Shown: positions 22,328-32,654 of the stretch, piece by piece
How the letters are laid out: every line of letters begins with the position of its first letter
Position numbering within the stretch: position 1 is the first letter of the stretch
Source: Stereum hirsutum FP-91666 SS1
Lineage: Eukaryota; Basidiomycota; Agaricomycetes; Russulales; Stereaceae
Assembly (NCBI RefSeq): GCF_000264905.1
Contig: NW_006763131.1
Span: 1,522,971-1,586,970, forward strand
Direction of reading: 5' to 3'
Length of the DNA stretch: 64,000 bases
Program-made: the position numbers and the translations under genes
The notes under the pieces: model-generated
The model's database searches: none
Told to the model about the DNA's origin: nothing
Seen by the model: only the letters and a program-made list of their open reading frames with translations

Positions 22328-24475
22328 CTACACATTCATCTGCTGCTCGAACATCCTCACTCTGTCCTTCACCGACGACCGGACCACCGCAGCATCACCA
22401 GCACCAGCGTCGTCCTCCTCAGCCGTCCTCTTCGCCGAAAGTCCCCTCCCCGAGGCACCCCCAAGCCCAGCACCCGGACTCGCCGTAGATCCAGCCAACA
22501 ACCTCGCCTTCAATACCTCGCCCGTATTAACCCTAGGCGAATTAACCGACTTGGGCTTGGGGAACCGTCTGGGTCCCGGACTCGAGGTGCCATTAGTAGT
22601 ACCACCACCACCACCAGTGAGAGCATCTCCATCGGTACGAGACCGAATCATGGGGATCCTCGATCCGCCAGTTCTACTCCGAGGAGACGTCGAGAGTGAT
22701 GATTCGACTGCGGCAGTTTGTGGTTGGGGTTGGGACTGAGATCGAGTCGCGCTGATGGAGGCGGGCTGCGCGAGCCTGAGAGTGCTATTGAGAGCGAGGT
22801 GTGAACCGTCCGTAGCCGTAGATGTGGGAGGAGGAGGGAAAATGGGAGCAGTGTGCTTGGGCACCCCGGCCGAATCGGGCGTGCGTGGTTGTTCCTGTTC
22901 ACGAGGGAAGAATCGGTTGCGGCGTTTGTGTCCTTCTATTGCAGTGGTATCAGATGGGTGTGAGTGTGCCGGTCGGTTCGAAGGGGCTATGTCTCCGAGT
23001 CGGTACGATGACGAAGGAGATATCAATGAACCATGGTCCGTATCCATATCCAGTTCGTTATGAGAGGCGGGGAGATCCGACACCGCCACCTCGCCCTGAG
23101 CTGTATCTGCAGGCGGTGATGAAGCTGATGATGAAGGCCGTGATTCCGTACGATTAAAATCATCTTCTTCATCAAAAGCATCATCAGGATCATAACATCC
23201 CAGAGGGGTTGAACAGGACACGCCACCCCTGCCGGCCTGAGTCGCACGCTTGCCGTGATCGTACTGGCTTGGATGATGATGGCAATCATCCGTACGTGAA
23301 CTTGAACGCGAGCTTGTCAAACTTCGGCCTGTGTTGGACGCCGAGTCGGAAGAAGAACTTGAAGCAGAACTACCCGACCCATCAGTCAGGCTAGCCTGTG
23401 CGCTGGTCCAGGCAGGTTTTGGCAACTCCTCTGTGTTTCTTGTTCTCGATGGGGATAAAGATGCGAGGGAGGAACCATCGACAGTTGTAGTGTTCGAACT
23501 CAAAACATCGTGGTCGCTGTCACGGTTGACTGCGATGTTTGATGTCGATGCCGTCGTCGGTGCGTGACGACGGAGTTCACTCCCCGCCGCCCCAAACGAG
23601 ACGAAAGCAGAAACGGCTGAAGCGGCGGTCGCGCGTCTTTCAGAAGGGGGAGACGGCAATCGACGGCGTATCGTGGATGGAATCTTCGTCAACGTTGATC
23701 CACCCTCAAGAGAGGATCCGTTATCCAACGTCCCTGGCTGACAATGCGTGTCCGAAGGCCCGGGGTGGTTACGAGCGGTACTGCTGGGAAGACCAGACGC
23801 GGATAGTTTTTCTCGAACGCGTCGCGCAAAGGATGATTCGACTTTGATTTCGGTTTCGAGATTTGAGTTAAGGTTCGAGGTTCCGGTGGCGTGGGACGCG
23901 TAGAGTGCCTCGACGGCGCGGCGCTGAGTGGTGAGCGAGGGAATTGAGACGTCGAGAATATTGCTCGAAGTCGAGGGAAGACATGGCAGCGGCCGTGAAC
24001 ACGTTGAAGAAGACGAAGGGAGGATGCTCGGTCTTGGTGTCACGTCGTCATTTTCTTCCTCCTGCGGTATGTCTCCTAGTTGAATTCTTGGTAATGGTTC
24101 ATCGTCTTCTAGTGCCTGCCTCGTTTGACGCAGAAGACGATCGATCTCGTCTTCTGATGCCGAAGAGGCGGTGAGACGCGAACCCGTACGAGCTTCTGCC
24201 GTGCGTCTCGATAATCGAGTCAATCTTGACGTGCCTGGTCCCTCCTCCAAATCTGGATCTCCGGTGGAAGAGAGACGAGAGTGATTCCGAGTTCCCTCCG
24301 ACAAATGCTCAGATGAAGATGTCGGAGAGTGGTTTGTTACGACGAGCTCTTCATGTCGCGCTCGTTTCTCGTCCGACGTGACTCGTTTCGGAGATGAGCG
24401 TACAAGGGTTGGAGAGGAGGCTGTGCTTTCTGTCGTTGTGTTCGAATAAGGACGAGCATGGGCGTCCATAGACAT
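22328..24475 (-). CDS. Large disordered serine-rich protein, unknown
   Basis: A single uninterrupted frame of about 715 residues from ATG 24475 (MSMDAHARPYSN); a slightly longer frame to a TTG at 24490 lacks an ATG. Composition is dominated by Ser, Thr, Pro, Arg and Asp, with repeated SSS runs and no globular domain that I can see. Its C-terminus, SSVKDRVRMFEQQMNV, looks like a short amphipathic helix motif. The absence of introns is unusual for this window. It ends close (80 bases) to the arrestin gene's stop and lies on the same strand. A signalling or cytoskeletal scaffold role is only a guess. The frame's length argues strongly that it is real. Confidence 0.7.
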   Translation of the reverse strand: MSMDAHARPYSNTTTESTASSPTLVRSSPKRVTSDEKRARHEELVVTNHSPTSSSEHLSEGTRNHSRLSSTGDPDLEEGPGTSRLTRLSRRTAEARTGSRLTASSASEDEIDRLLRQTRQALEDDEPLPRIQLGDIPQEEENDDVTPRPSILPSSSSTCSRPLPCLPSTSSNILDVSIPSLTTQRRAVEALYASHATGTSNLNSNLETEIKVESSFARRVREKLSASGLPSSTARNHPGPSDTHCQPGTLDNGSSLEGGSTLTKIPSTIRRRLPSPPSERRATAASAVSAFVSFGAAGSELRRHAPTTASTSNIAVNRDSDHDVLSSNTTTVDGSSLASLSPSRTRNTEELPKPAWTSAQASLTDGSGSSASSSSSDSASNTGRSLTSSRSSSRTDDCHHHPSQYDHGKRATQAGRGGVSCSTPLGCYDPDDAFDEEDDFNRTESRPSSSASSPPADTAQGEVAVSDLPASHNELDMDTDHGSLISPSSSYRLGDIAPSNRPAHSHPSDTTAIEGHKRRNRFFPREQEQPRTPDSAGVPKHTAPIFPPPPTSTATDGSHLALNSTLRLAQPASISATRSQSQPQPQTAAVESSLSTSPRSRTGGSRIPMIRSRTDGDALTGGGGGTTNGTSSPGPRRFPKPKSVNSPRVNTGEVLKARLLAGSTASPGAGLGGASGRGLSAKRTAEEDDAGAGDAAVVRSSVKDRVRMFEQQMNV

Positions 24476-24555
24476 CGGGGTCTGCTTCAAGGTTGTTCGA
24501 CAGGTTGATCAGTAAGAATGGACGCCACAAGGTGCGCTTAAGCGCGCGTTCAGGG

Positions 24556-26564
24556 TTAACGTTCAGGGAAGTTACGAACCTGGTAGGCAAGCTGGGAAGG
24601 CGCTTTCGTCCTATAAGAGGGCAGTGTTCCGGCGCCAGCCTTTGTTTCGTCTATGTTGAAGTGCCCTTTTGAGGGCACATCGATGCCGTTCATGCACCGA
24701 TATTGATCGACGTTGAGATTATCCGCTCCACCCGCGCAGAGTAACGGCGGTGAGTCGATGGAGAGCATATTGACGATCCTGATTGGCAGTGCGACAGAGA
24801 CGTCACTAGATCCTGAAATCGTGACGCGAATAGCATAGTCGACGGCCAAAAGTTTTGACCTCGCGACAGATAAACAATCCTGCTGAAGAGAAGTGCCCAG
24901 GCATGATTCAGCTGCAGGAATGGCGGACATAGTGATGAGGAGGACATACTGGTATCATGATAGAATGACAGAAGTCTTTCTCCTCATCTGCGGCTACTCC
25001 AATCCACCAGCCTTTGGCACTCGCATGTCCTTTGACACCATATTCTCCCATCTCCAATCGACTCTCCGCCACTTCCCGGACGACGACGGACTCAGAGTAC
25101 TTGCTAGACTCCACTATACCGACCTTCTGCGACTTCGGATGGCGGGGCTTGTAGACCGTTGTTGTCTGGACCAGCACTAGGGTCACGCTACGCACAACAC
25201 GTTGCCTAGTGTTCTCTACGTGGATTTGGACGTAGCACTGTTGACCCGCGAAGTAGCTTAAACGGGGCAGTCGTGCTGTGAGCTTAAGCCTTGGGCAAGT
25301 GTTTCCATCCCCACGGGGAAATGATTTGACCGCAGTTGAGACGAGCGGCCGCGGGGCTGGTACCAATACGCTCTGCAGGGAGAGCTGTGGCCACACCGAG
25401 CAGACACGGTAAAAGTGCGCGAGAGAACGAGTTCCTGTGTCGGGATCCTTCACCTTGATTGATCTTCCCGCCGGCTGTCAGTATTCGAGGGTAATTAAAA
25501 GTGGTAGGTAGAATGAACTCTCACATCATCGTGATGTATCGCACTGCGACACCTGGCATATCCACCGTCCCCTTCGCGTCCCCGCCTTCTTGCTTGACAG
25601 GCAGACACATCTCGAATGGAAAAGTGTGGATCCCCTCTCGACAGCTGCGGTAACCTTCCTCATCGCCTTGCTCAGGACCGTCGAAGTAGATCTGATCGCT
25701 GGCGTAGCTCACGTCCTCCAGGCGTTGACTGCATTGGTAGAACACATGCCTGTGAGTACTCTCGGCGAGACACTCGAACCCGATGATGCGCAACTTCCCA
25801 TCCTTCATCAAGACGGGAGACTTCTTTTTCGACCTCTTTGGAGTACGGATAACCAATTGCCCCGAGATGCTCTGTCCTTGGACGAACGTGTCACAAGAAA
25901 GCAATAAGTCGACCTCTACTCTCGCTTTCGATTGAGCTTTCTCCAGGGTGAGTGGCTGGTTGATCATGGAGATAGTCTGTGGCGATGATCCTGGTGGCGG
26001 AATCGTGGGAGAAAAGACGATGGAGGTACCGGACTTGATTTTTGAGTTGGCGTTTCCGAGTAAAGAATTGAGTTCCGTGGCCTGCTTGGCGGGGGAGGCC
26101 TCAGCACTGAGTAAGGTCCTATGTCGCCGCAGAGAAGGCTGTTCGACTTGTCCTGCACCGCAAGATTGCATCCGACTAGTCGCAGGGCATGAGCGGGGTG
26201 ATGGACGGGCTTCCCTGACGGGGATGTCTTGAATGTCGTGGGCATCTAGACCGGCGGGTTGGACAAGTATGGAGGGTTGATCCGTTTGTGGGTTCAGGGC
26301 GACATGGGCGGCATGGAGCGAAGATGATGATGAGTGTGATGCGCGTATAGGCTGCATGAAAGGATGAGACTGTGTATCAGAGCTTTCAGGCAAACCTTCG
26401 CCGTGGCAGAAGCTGTCCGAAGCGATACATGCGGAGGATATGCTTGATATGGTGCGGGGTTCGCCCAAGCCAAAACCTAAGCCGGTTGATCGTCTGGAGA
26501 GCTCTGGCATCGTCATGTCGGTTTGGAAGAGAGGTGAATAATCAGACGGCAGAAAATGAAACAT
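24556..26564 (-). CDS. Arrestin-like protein (alpha-arrestin, probable Rsp5 adaptor)
   Basis: Alpha-arrestins link plasma-membrane cargo to the HECT ubiquitin ligase Rsp5. ATG 26564 begins MFHFLPSDYSPLFQTDMTMP, followed by a disordered N-terminal 190 residues. The arrestin N-domain strands follow: KARVEVDLLLSCDTFVQGQS, ISGQLVIRTPKRSK, GKLRIIGFECLAE and HTFPFEMCLPVKQEGG. After introns the C-domain appears (LKLTARLPRLSYFAGQQCYV, VRSVTLVLVQTTTVY, YAIRVTISGSSDVSVALPIR). The C-terminal tail holds TLPSYRT, a possible LPxY WW-binding motif. The exon joint around 25450-25520 is approximate. Cargo is unknown. Confidence 0.82.
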
Positions 26565-27453
26565 TGCACCGATTCACGTACCTCCATTGCGAGGTAGCCC
26601 GGCCGACAAGTTATGTTTGTTTCAGAACTGGAACGTGTCATTTGGAAGTCTCAAGATCTTCACCACTGCCGCAGGCGAATGATGTAGTTCCCAAGAGGAG
26701 TAATCAGATTATGTATTGACCGTATCTAAGGTAGAATTGTAGGGATGGATAACTGGACAGTTCCGTACACGGACGACGTCGTGGTCAAAAACAAGTCAAA
26801 AGTGTGGTGATGATGATGAGCCGAGTGGATGGGTCAGTGATCGGCCCATGCACGTGGCTCAAAGCATGGCGCCACTCGGAAACAAACCAAGCATCGGAAG
26901 CTTTTGGGACACTTTGTCAGGGCCGATGGTTCAACTTCATGCTCGGGGTACGTCAAAGCTGAGTACATCCGCTCATCTTGTAGCACAATGACTTAGGTAG
27001 GAGGATACGTTAGCACTAACAGGCGAGTAAGCGAGGGCGAGCTAAACGTTGGCTGTGAAGCAAGAAGTCTTTTGACATTGCAAGAGATGGGTCGTCATTG
27101 AATCGAAGACCCAACAGATAGATTGAGGCAGGTAAGATGTTGGAGAAAATGAAGACACTGGGAACGCACTTTGGCGTATTTCACAAAAAAGAAAAAAAGG
27201 TGATGACGGCAAGAGAAGGGGGAAGGGGAATGGGGAAGGGAGACAGTTGTATGGGTGATGCACAGAAGGGAGTTGTGTGAGGCTAATGCTACATTCGAGG
27301 CGAGCTTTCAATCCGATAAATAGGGGGAAGTAAATAGAGGGGTTGTAGTGTAAGTATAAGATAAGGGTATGCAAATTGCAAGTCCGTGTCCGTGAGGTTT
27401 TGCTGACAGAAAGAATATTGCGGGATAGACAGAATGCAGACAACCGAAGACAA
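26565..27453. other. Intergenic region upstream of arrestin gene
   Basis: 889 bases with the arrestin promoter and the 3' flank of the GNAT gene. It includes an E-box CACGTG at 26851-26856 and a purine-rich stretch near 27180-27240. A minus-strand open frame over 27042-27569 has low-complexity content and overlaps the GNAT exon; I do not support it. Confidence 0.4.
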
Positions 27454-28541
27454 TTACCAGTGTCCAAGCTTGACAACTGAACGGTCGAAGCCAACCTCCA
27501 ACCAGGGCTCCGACTCCTCCGTCTCCTTACCGACACCCGTCCCGACAAACCCGACACGCTTGTAAACACCAGCGGCGGCGGGGTTATCGTGGGCGACGTA
27601 GAGCACGAGACTCGACTTCGTCTTGAGCAGGTGCTTGCATACCCAACGAACTAGGCGTTCAGCACATCCCTTCTTTCTCCACCGAGGGTTGGTGTAAACT
27701 TTGGTAATCGCTGCGACGTCTGATGATTGGCGGCACGAGGCCACGATGGAGGATAGCTCGGGGCGTCGGCCAGCTACTCGGGCTTCAAGGACCCAGATAC
27801 AGCGGTGACGGATCATGTACGCGGCATCCTTAAGAGCTCCCTGTTCCGACAGAATGAATGGTTCCTGATATAACCGAGTATTGTCAATACATGATATGAA
27901 GGAAGGAGCTAAGGGTTTGCACGTACTGATGTCGATGCAAAGCCTTTGCACAGGTCGGCAACCGCCTCCAGATCACTTTCTACTGCCAAGCGGGGAACGT
28001 AGGTGATGTCGTTGAAGAGCGTCATGCGCCTGTCGACAAACGTCTCCCGTGTGCAGGTCGCGAATTTCGCTGCGTAGTAAGGCTCCTCGTAGAACGCAAC
28101 CCGTGTAAGGGTAGACCACAAGTGTCTGAAGATGCGGGTGACGGGTTCTGGTGCGAAGACGGAGAAAACGCGCTCCACGGGGACGTGCTCGGCGAGAGTG
28201 TAGACGAGTTCTTCGATGCGAGGCATGAGGTATGATGATGTGAGGGCCTCGAATGGTGCAGTGGCGAATATGAAGATAGGCGATGATCCTAGGGGACCAT
28301 TTCCGCAGGAGAGGACGAGGTCGATGGATAGAGATGATGTACCGTTCACAGACCGATAGGACGAACAGGTCATCCAAAAGGTGTTGGGATCGCGCCTTGG
28401 AGATGAGGCGGACGCTATTGCGTGTGGGTACATGATATTTGAGTCGCGTTCGTTGTTGCGGAATGCTTCCCAAACACTGGAAGGTAGTGAGCTTGCATCG
28501 TCATAGACGTGGACAAGGGGTTTGGTGATGGCGACGGGCAT
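27454..28541 (-). CDS. GNAT-family N-acetyltransferase
   Basis: ATG 28541 starts MPVAITKPLVHVYDDASSLP. The first exon (about 205 residues) contains an N-terminal GNAT-like half (FFWMTCSSY-like strand, IFIFATAPFEALTSSYL, MRIEELVYTLAEHVP type helices). One intron near 27865-27920 follows, then the catalytic half: YMIRHRCIWVLEA and VAAITKVYTNPRWRKKGCAE, where RKKGCA fits the acetyl-CoA pyrophosphate loop (R/QxxGxA). LVLYVAHDNPAAAGVYKRVG is the terminal GNAT block. The protein ends VVKLGHW. The substrate is unknown; the family is frequent in Agaricomycetes. Confidence 0.8.
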
Positions 28542-29734
28542 GTTAGAGGATGAGGGGAATGTTCAAAGGACGAGGATGGAGGAGAATGTGACGGGAAGGT
28601 AATGGATGAGAAACTGGAAGACATCGACTTAACGACAACTGCTTAAGTACCTCGATATTCAGTAGGCTGTTCAAGGTATGAAGGAGTTGTGGCGAATAAA
28701 TGACTCAGCCTCCTAGGGACGAGTCAAAAATCCCCTTGATGGGACGGAGGTCGAAGCCATCCGCCTGGCGCGAGATCCACGCATACACTCGATGTGACCG
28801 AATCCTGTTCCTAGTGAAACATACGCTTCGTTGTCGTGACAAACCAGGGAACGCAGCCACCGACGCTGGATCCAATCCAAACTGAACCGCATACGGGCCG
28901 CAGCTATGCTGATGAGAATGGTTTACGCGAGCCGTAAATTCTCCCCAATCAATTTTGAGAACAAGGCGGAAAGGATGTTGTCCGAGCATTTGCGAAGGAA
29001 TAGGCATACAGTATGCCGGCGAGGCTGCTCACGCAGCACAGCGCAGCGAAAATGGATCAGGTCACGGCCAATCCTGATACATGTCAAGAGCACATGGACC
29101 GCATCAAAACAAGATGCCTTTGAAACTGAACAGAGAACCTGTATTTTGCAAACGGGTCCGTTTGCACAGGATGGCATATTGACGAAGCGCTGAGGCGTCT
29201 GGGCGGCTGAAACCGGTGGCAAGTGTCGAAAACCCTACAAATCTTCGATCTCAGGAAAGTTGAACACTCAAGATAAACATACGTACTGAGATAGTCAAAG
29301 CTGAATCTGAACGAAATGACTCGGTGCACTTATGATCCGTCGCGTTATCGAGTGTGATCCCTATGAAATCCTGTGCATGCCTGGGTACCATAGATTGACT
29401 CACGACGGGAGCGCATTGAGACTTTTGTTTCTCTATATGGATATCGTGAATTGCAATGATCCAAGCGAAAGACAGACGGAGGTGATGAGAGTCCTCGCAG
29501 TCCTGTTCCGCGGCTCGACGAGGATCGGGATTGATGAGAAACGTCGAGTTCAACTCGAAAGGCGGGCCAGCGACGTCGGTCGGAAGCGTGAGAAAACACT
29601 CGCTCGGTGCCGGATGAGTGGCGAACGGCAACGGACGCGCCCTGCAACCCAGTTTCCTGAGCCACTTCAGACGAGTACGCCCAACCGGTGCATTTCTCAT
29701 CATCCTGTGATACTCGTATCGCGATATTCGCCTC
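28542..29734. other. Divergent region without a supported gene
   Basis: Almost 1.2 kb between the GNAT and POP3 genes, which point away from each other. Open frames of 80-190 codons occur on both strands; the longest (minus, 29251-29820) runs antisense into POP3 exon 1. None shows a recognisable domain. It might hold a decayed element. Confidence 0.35.
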
Positions 29735-30839
29735 ATGGCCGCAAAAACTGCAAAATTACACACGAATGTGTCACATCGAGCCAGGGACAGAGAGGCTCTC
29801 GAGCGCAAAGTCGTGTTCAAGAGCGTCCTCCATAATCCATTTCACATAGCATGGTTGCTACAATCACTCTCTCTAATTTTAACACAGAACTGAGATTTTC
29901 ATATCTAGGCCATCTGTACCGGCGAACGTACAAAATACCGCTCTTGCCCGACTTCTCGCCATGATCGAAGGTGTTTCCGAGTATCATCTTGCTCGTGAGC
30001 ACGCCAGCCGGAAGCGGAAAGCTCAAAGGAGCGCGGAGGCTCGAAAGATCAAAAAAGGGCAGAAAATACCCTTGGAAAATGCGATGCTCGTGGATACGGC
30101 AGAGGCTGGTCCATCTCAGCCTGCTGGAGAAGCGTCATCTTCGGATGCAGCGCTTCGTGCGCCCGCGATTCTTCGGCATATATCAGTCGGCATAAACGAA
30201 GTCACCAAGCGTCTCGAACATCAAGCCAGGTCACACCGCGAAACCATCTCTGTCTCAGAGAATCATTCCGATACATCTCAATCAAGAACTGCAATCAGTG
30301 TCGTCTTCGTCTGTTTATCTGATGTCGACCCTCCGAACCTCATAGCCCACCTGCCCCAACTGATCGCTGCTTGTAATTCCCATTCCACTCCCGGCAGCTC
30401 TGAAATTTGTCGACCGACTATCAAGCTCGTTACGCTTCCCAAACAAGCCGAGTTCACCTTGGCCGAAGCCATGGGCTTGAGACGAGTTGCAACCATAGCC
30501 ATTGATGTATGTTCCGCTTTTAATGCCCGTTTTGCTTCCTCACTAAGATAATATCGACAGGCTGCTGCTCCTTGTCTATCAGAATTAGAAACTGTTATCG
30601 ATTGTGTCCCCTTGTTGAACGCTCCTTGGATCACTCTCCCCGACCCGGCTTCTCATCGCTTGGAACCAACCCACATTAAGCAACTGCGGACCACCGCGCC
30701 AAAGGACATGAAGGCCGCCAAGGAACTTCGTGCTAAAGGCCGAGCGGCTGCGAAGGAGAGGAAGAAACGTCCGCGCCACGAACCTGGTGGTATGTTGAAG
30801 GGATCTAAAAGGGTCAAGATATCGACGGCGTCGGTGTGA
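29735..30839 (+). CDS. POP3: RNase P/MRP protein subunit Pop3
   Basis: Pop3 is an L7Ae-like protein of nuclear RNase P and RNase MRP, acting in tRNA 5' processing and rRNA processing. ATG 29735 gives MAAKTAKLHTNVSHRARDRE, then ERKVVFKSVLHNPFHIAW, whose Trp codon is split by an intron (29850-29908). The next exon reads PSVPANVQNTALARLLAMIE. The core follows (ISVVFVCLSDVDPPNLIAHL, IKLVTLPKQAEFTLAEAMGL and RRVATIAID). After a short intron comes APCLSELETVIDCVPLLNAP. The C-terminus is Lys/Arg-rich with nuclear-localisation character (KERKKRPRH, KGSKRVKI). The internal Met at 29961 is not the start because the conserved N-terminal block lies before it. Confidence 0.85.
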
Positions 30840-31115
30840 ATATCCTGAGTAAATTAGCATCTTTGTCGCACATGTAGCAGTACCATTGGGCCTTGTTCTT
30901 CTACGAGAGCATGGAGACATAGGTGTTGAATGTTGAACTTGGCGTGATCCGTTGCCGCGGTATTCTTCCGCTTTTGAACTGTAGAGGTGAATGAACTACG
31001 GCGCACCGGACCGGGGCGCCACAAAGTCCTCGTTCGGCACGCAACGCCAACTCTGATCCCTCTCATCTTCGTGGATCACCTTTCTGTGGTTCCTACCGAT
31101 CCTACAGTACTTGAT

Positions 31116-32617
31116 ATGTTCATTGCTATAATCGGTACTCGTTTCTCCGGAAAGTCGGAGATTGCTAACTATCTCGTCAACCACAAAGCTTTCATCCCCG
31201 TCAAACTCGACCCCGAGCGCAGACACCAGGTAAAGACGCCACTTGCTGCTATACATTCGCCGTGCCGCTTTTCATGTGCTAATTTTGGTTCTTACCATCG
31301 TAGAGAACCCAGTCAACTAGTCGAGCAGACTCCTACTCCTCGGTCAGGCCAAATGGATATATACCTGGGCTCGAAGATGACGAATCCAATGGAGTACTTG
31401 GGTCCACAAACTCGTTCCTCTCCCTGGCCTCGTCAATCCCACCGTCACCTACATCCAGCAACAGACCACCAAGATCATCGGAGCTCGAGCCAATGTTGTT
31501 TGACTTTGAATCTCAGATGTTGGACTACGTGACATTGCATTGGTCCAAAAACTTCGTCACAACCGATCTAAATAATACGGATGTTCTCGATAAATTCATC
31601 AAGCGGCCTTGGTTCATGCTCATAGGCGTCGATGCCCCCATTCTACAACGATTCAAGAGATCAATCAGGTATGTCTACGGGTGGATCACCTTGCGATGTT
31701 ATTCTCAACTGCCTGTTCAGTTCCTATGAGGGCTCACTTGAAGACTTCGTCCGCGATCATGATGTTCTAGTCTACGGCTCCGAAGACGTTCAAAGAGATG
31801 AGAGAGAAGCTCATGCACTTCATAACATGAAAAAACTTGCGACGATACATATCGTCAATGAATTTGACTCTGTCTCAGCTCTGCATTCATATCTTGACGA
31901 CATTGACCTTCTCAATGGCGATCGACTGAGGCCCAGTTGGGACACCTACTTCATGGTGAGCGCACGTATGTCTTATCTCCGTAATTCATCAATCTCACCT
32001 GCGATTCCTAAGAAATTAGCATCTTTGGCATCTATGCGATCCAACTGTATGAAACGTAGGGTCGGTGCAATCCTTGTGAGAAACCACCGGATCGTGGCAA
32101 CAGGGTCCGTGGACGATAATAGGCTCAGACGACAATATCGGCGATCACTGACCTCCATTTATTTCCAGATATAACGGCACACCGCGTGGTCTTACCAACT
32201 GCAATGAAGGAGGTTGCGCTCGTTGCAATGGCCTGACTTCTCTGAAAGAGGACTGTCTGTGTCTACATGCAGAAGAGAATGCCCTTTTGGAAGCTGGCCG
32301 TGATCGGATTGGCGATGGAGCCGTGCTGTATTGCAACACGTCAGTCCACCTTTATCTCAAGTTCATCATGACCTTGTCACTGACATACGGAGGCCGCACA
32401 GATGTCCATGCCTGACGTGCACCATCAAGATTGTACAATCAGGCGTAAAGGAAGTCGTCTACAACCTCAGCTACAAGGTGTAAGTCAACTGTCATCATTG
32501 CTACGCCATCGTGCTCACTTGCTTCGGATCATTATCAGGGACGATGCCTCCGCACAGATCTTCCAAAATGCTGGCATCGCTTTACGAAAACATGCACCCC
32601 CGCCTGATACTGTTTGA
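31116..32617 (+). CDS. DCD1: Deoxycytidylate (dCMP) deaminase
   Basis: It deaminates dCMP to dUMP, supplying thymidylate synthase. ATG 31116 begins MFIAIIGTRFSGKSEIANYL, an N-terminal P-loop-like segment (GTRFSGKS) shared by fungal Dcd1. The middle contains FIKRPWFMLIGVDAPILQRF and the C-terminal zinc deaminase domain follows: WDTYFM, ASMRSNCMKRRVGAILVRN and, across an intron, ATGYNGTPRGLTNCNEGGC. Zinc ligands and the catalytic Glu are in CLHAEENALLEA and in PCLTCTIKIVQSG. It ends HAPPPDTV, 37 bases from the convergent TTI1 stop. At least six introns are needed. The segment between 31230 and 31500 is poorly conserved. Confidence 0.88.
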
Positions 32618-32654
32618 ACCGTAAATGACATACAATATACCCGAATTATTTGAT

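Noticed and set aside
20417..26862. Twelve-base match CACGTGGCTCAA shared by two promoters (20417 and 26851)
   Set aside because: Shared 12-mers are common by chance in 64 kb; without more copies it cannot be called a regulatory element beyond an E-box.
27042..27569. 175-codon minus-strand frame next to the GNAT gene
   Set aside because: It overlaps the last GNAT exon in another frame and consists of low-complexity Pro/Leu/Ser sequence.
29251..29820. 189-codon minus-strand open frame
   Set aside because: It runs antisense through the conserved first exon of POP3, has no recognisable domain and probably arises from composition.
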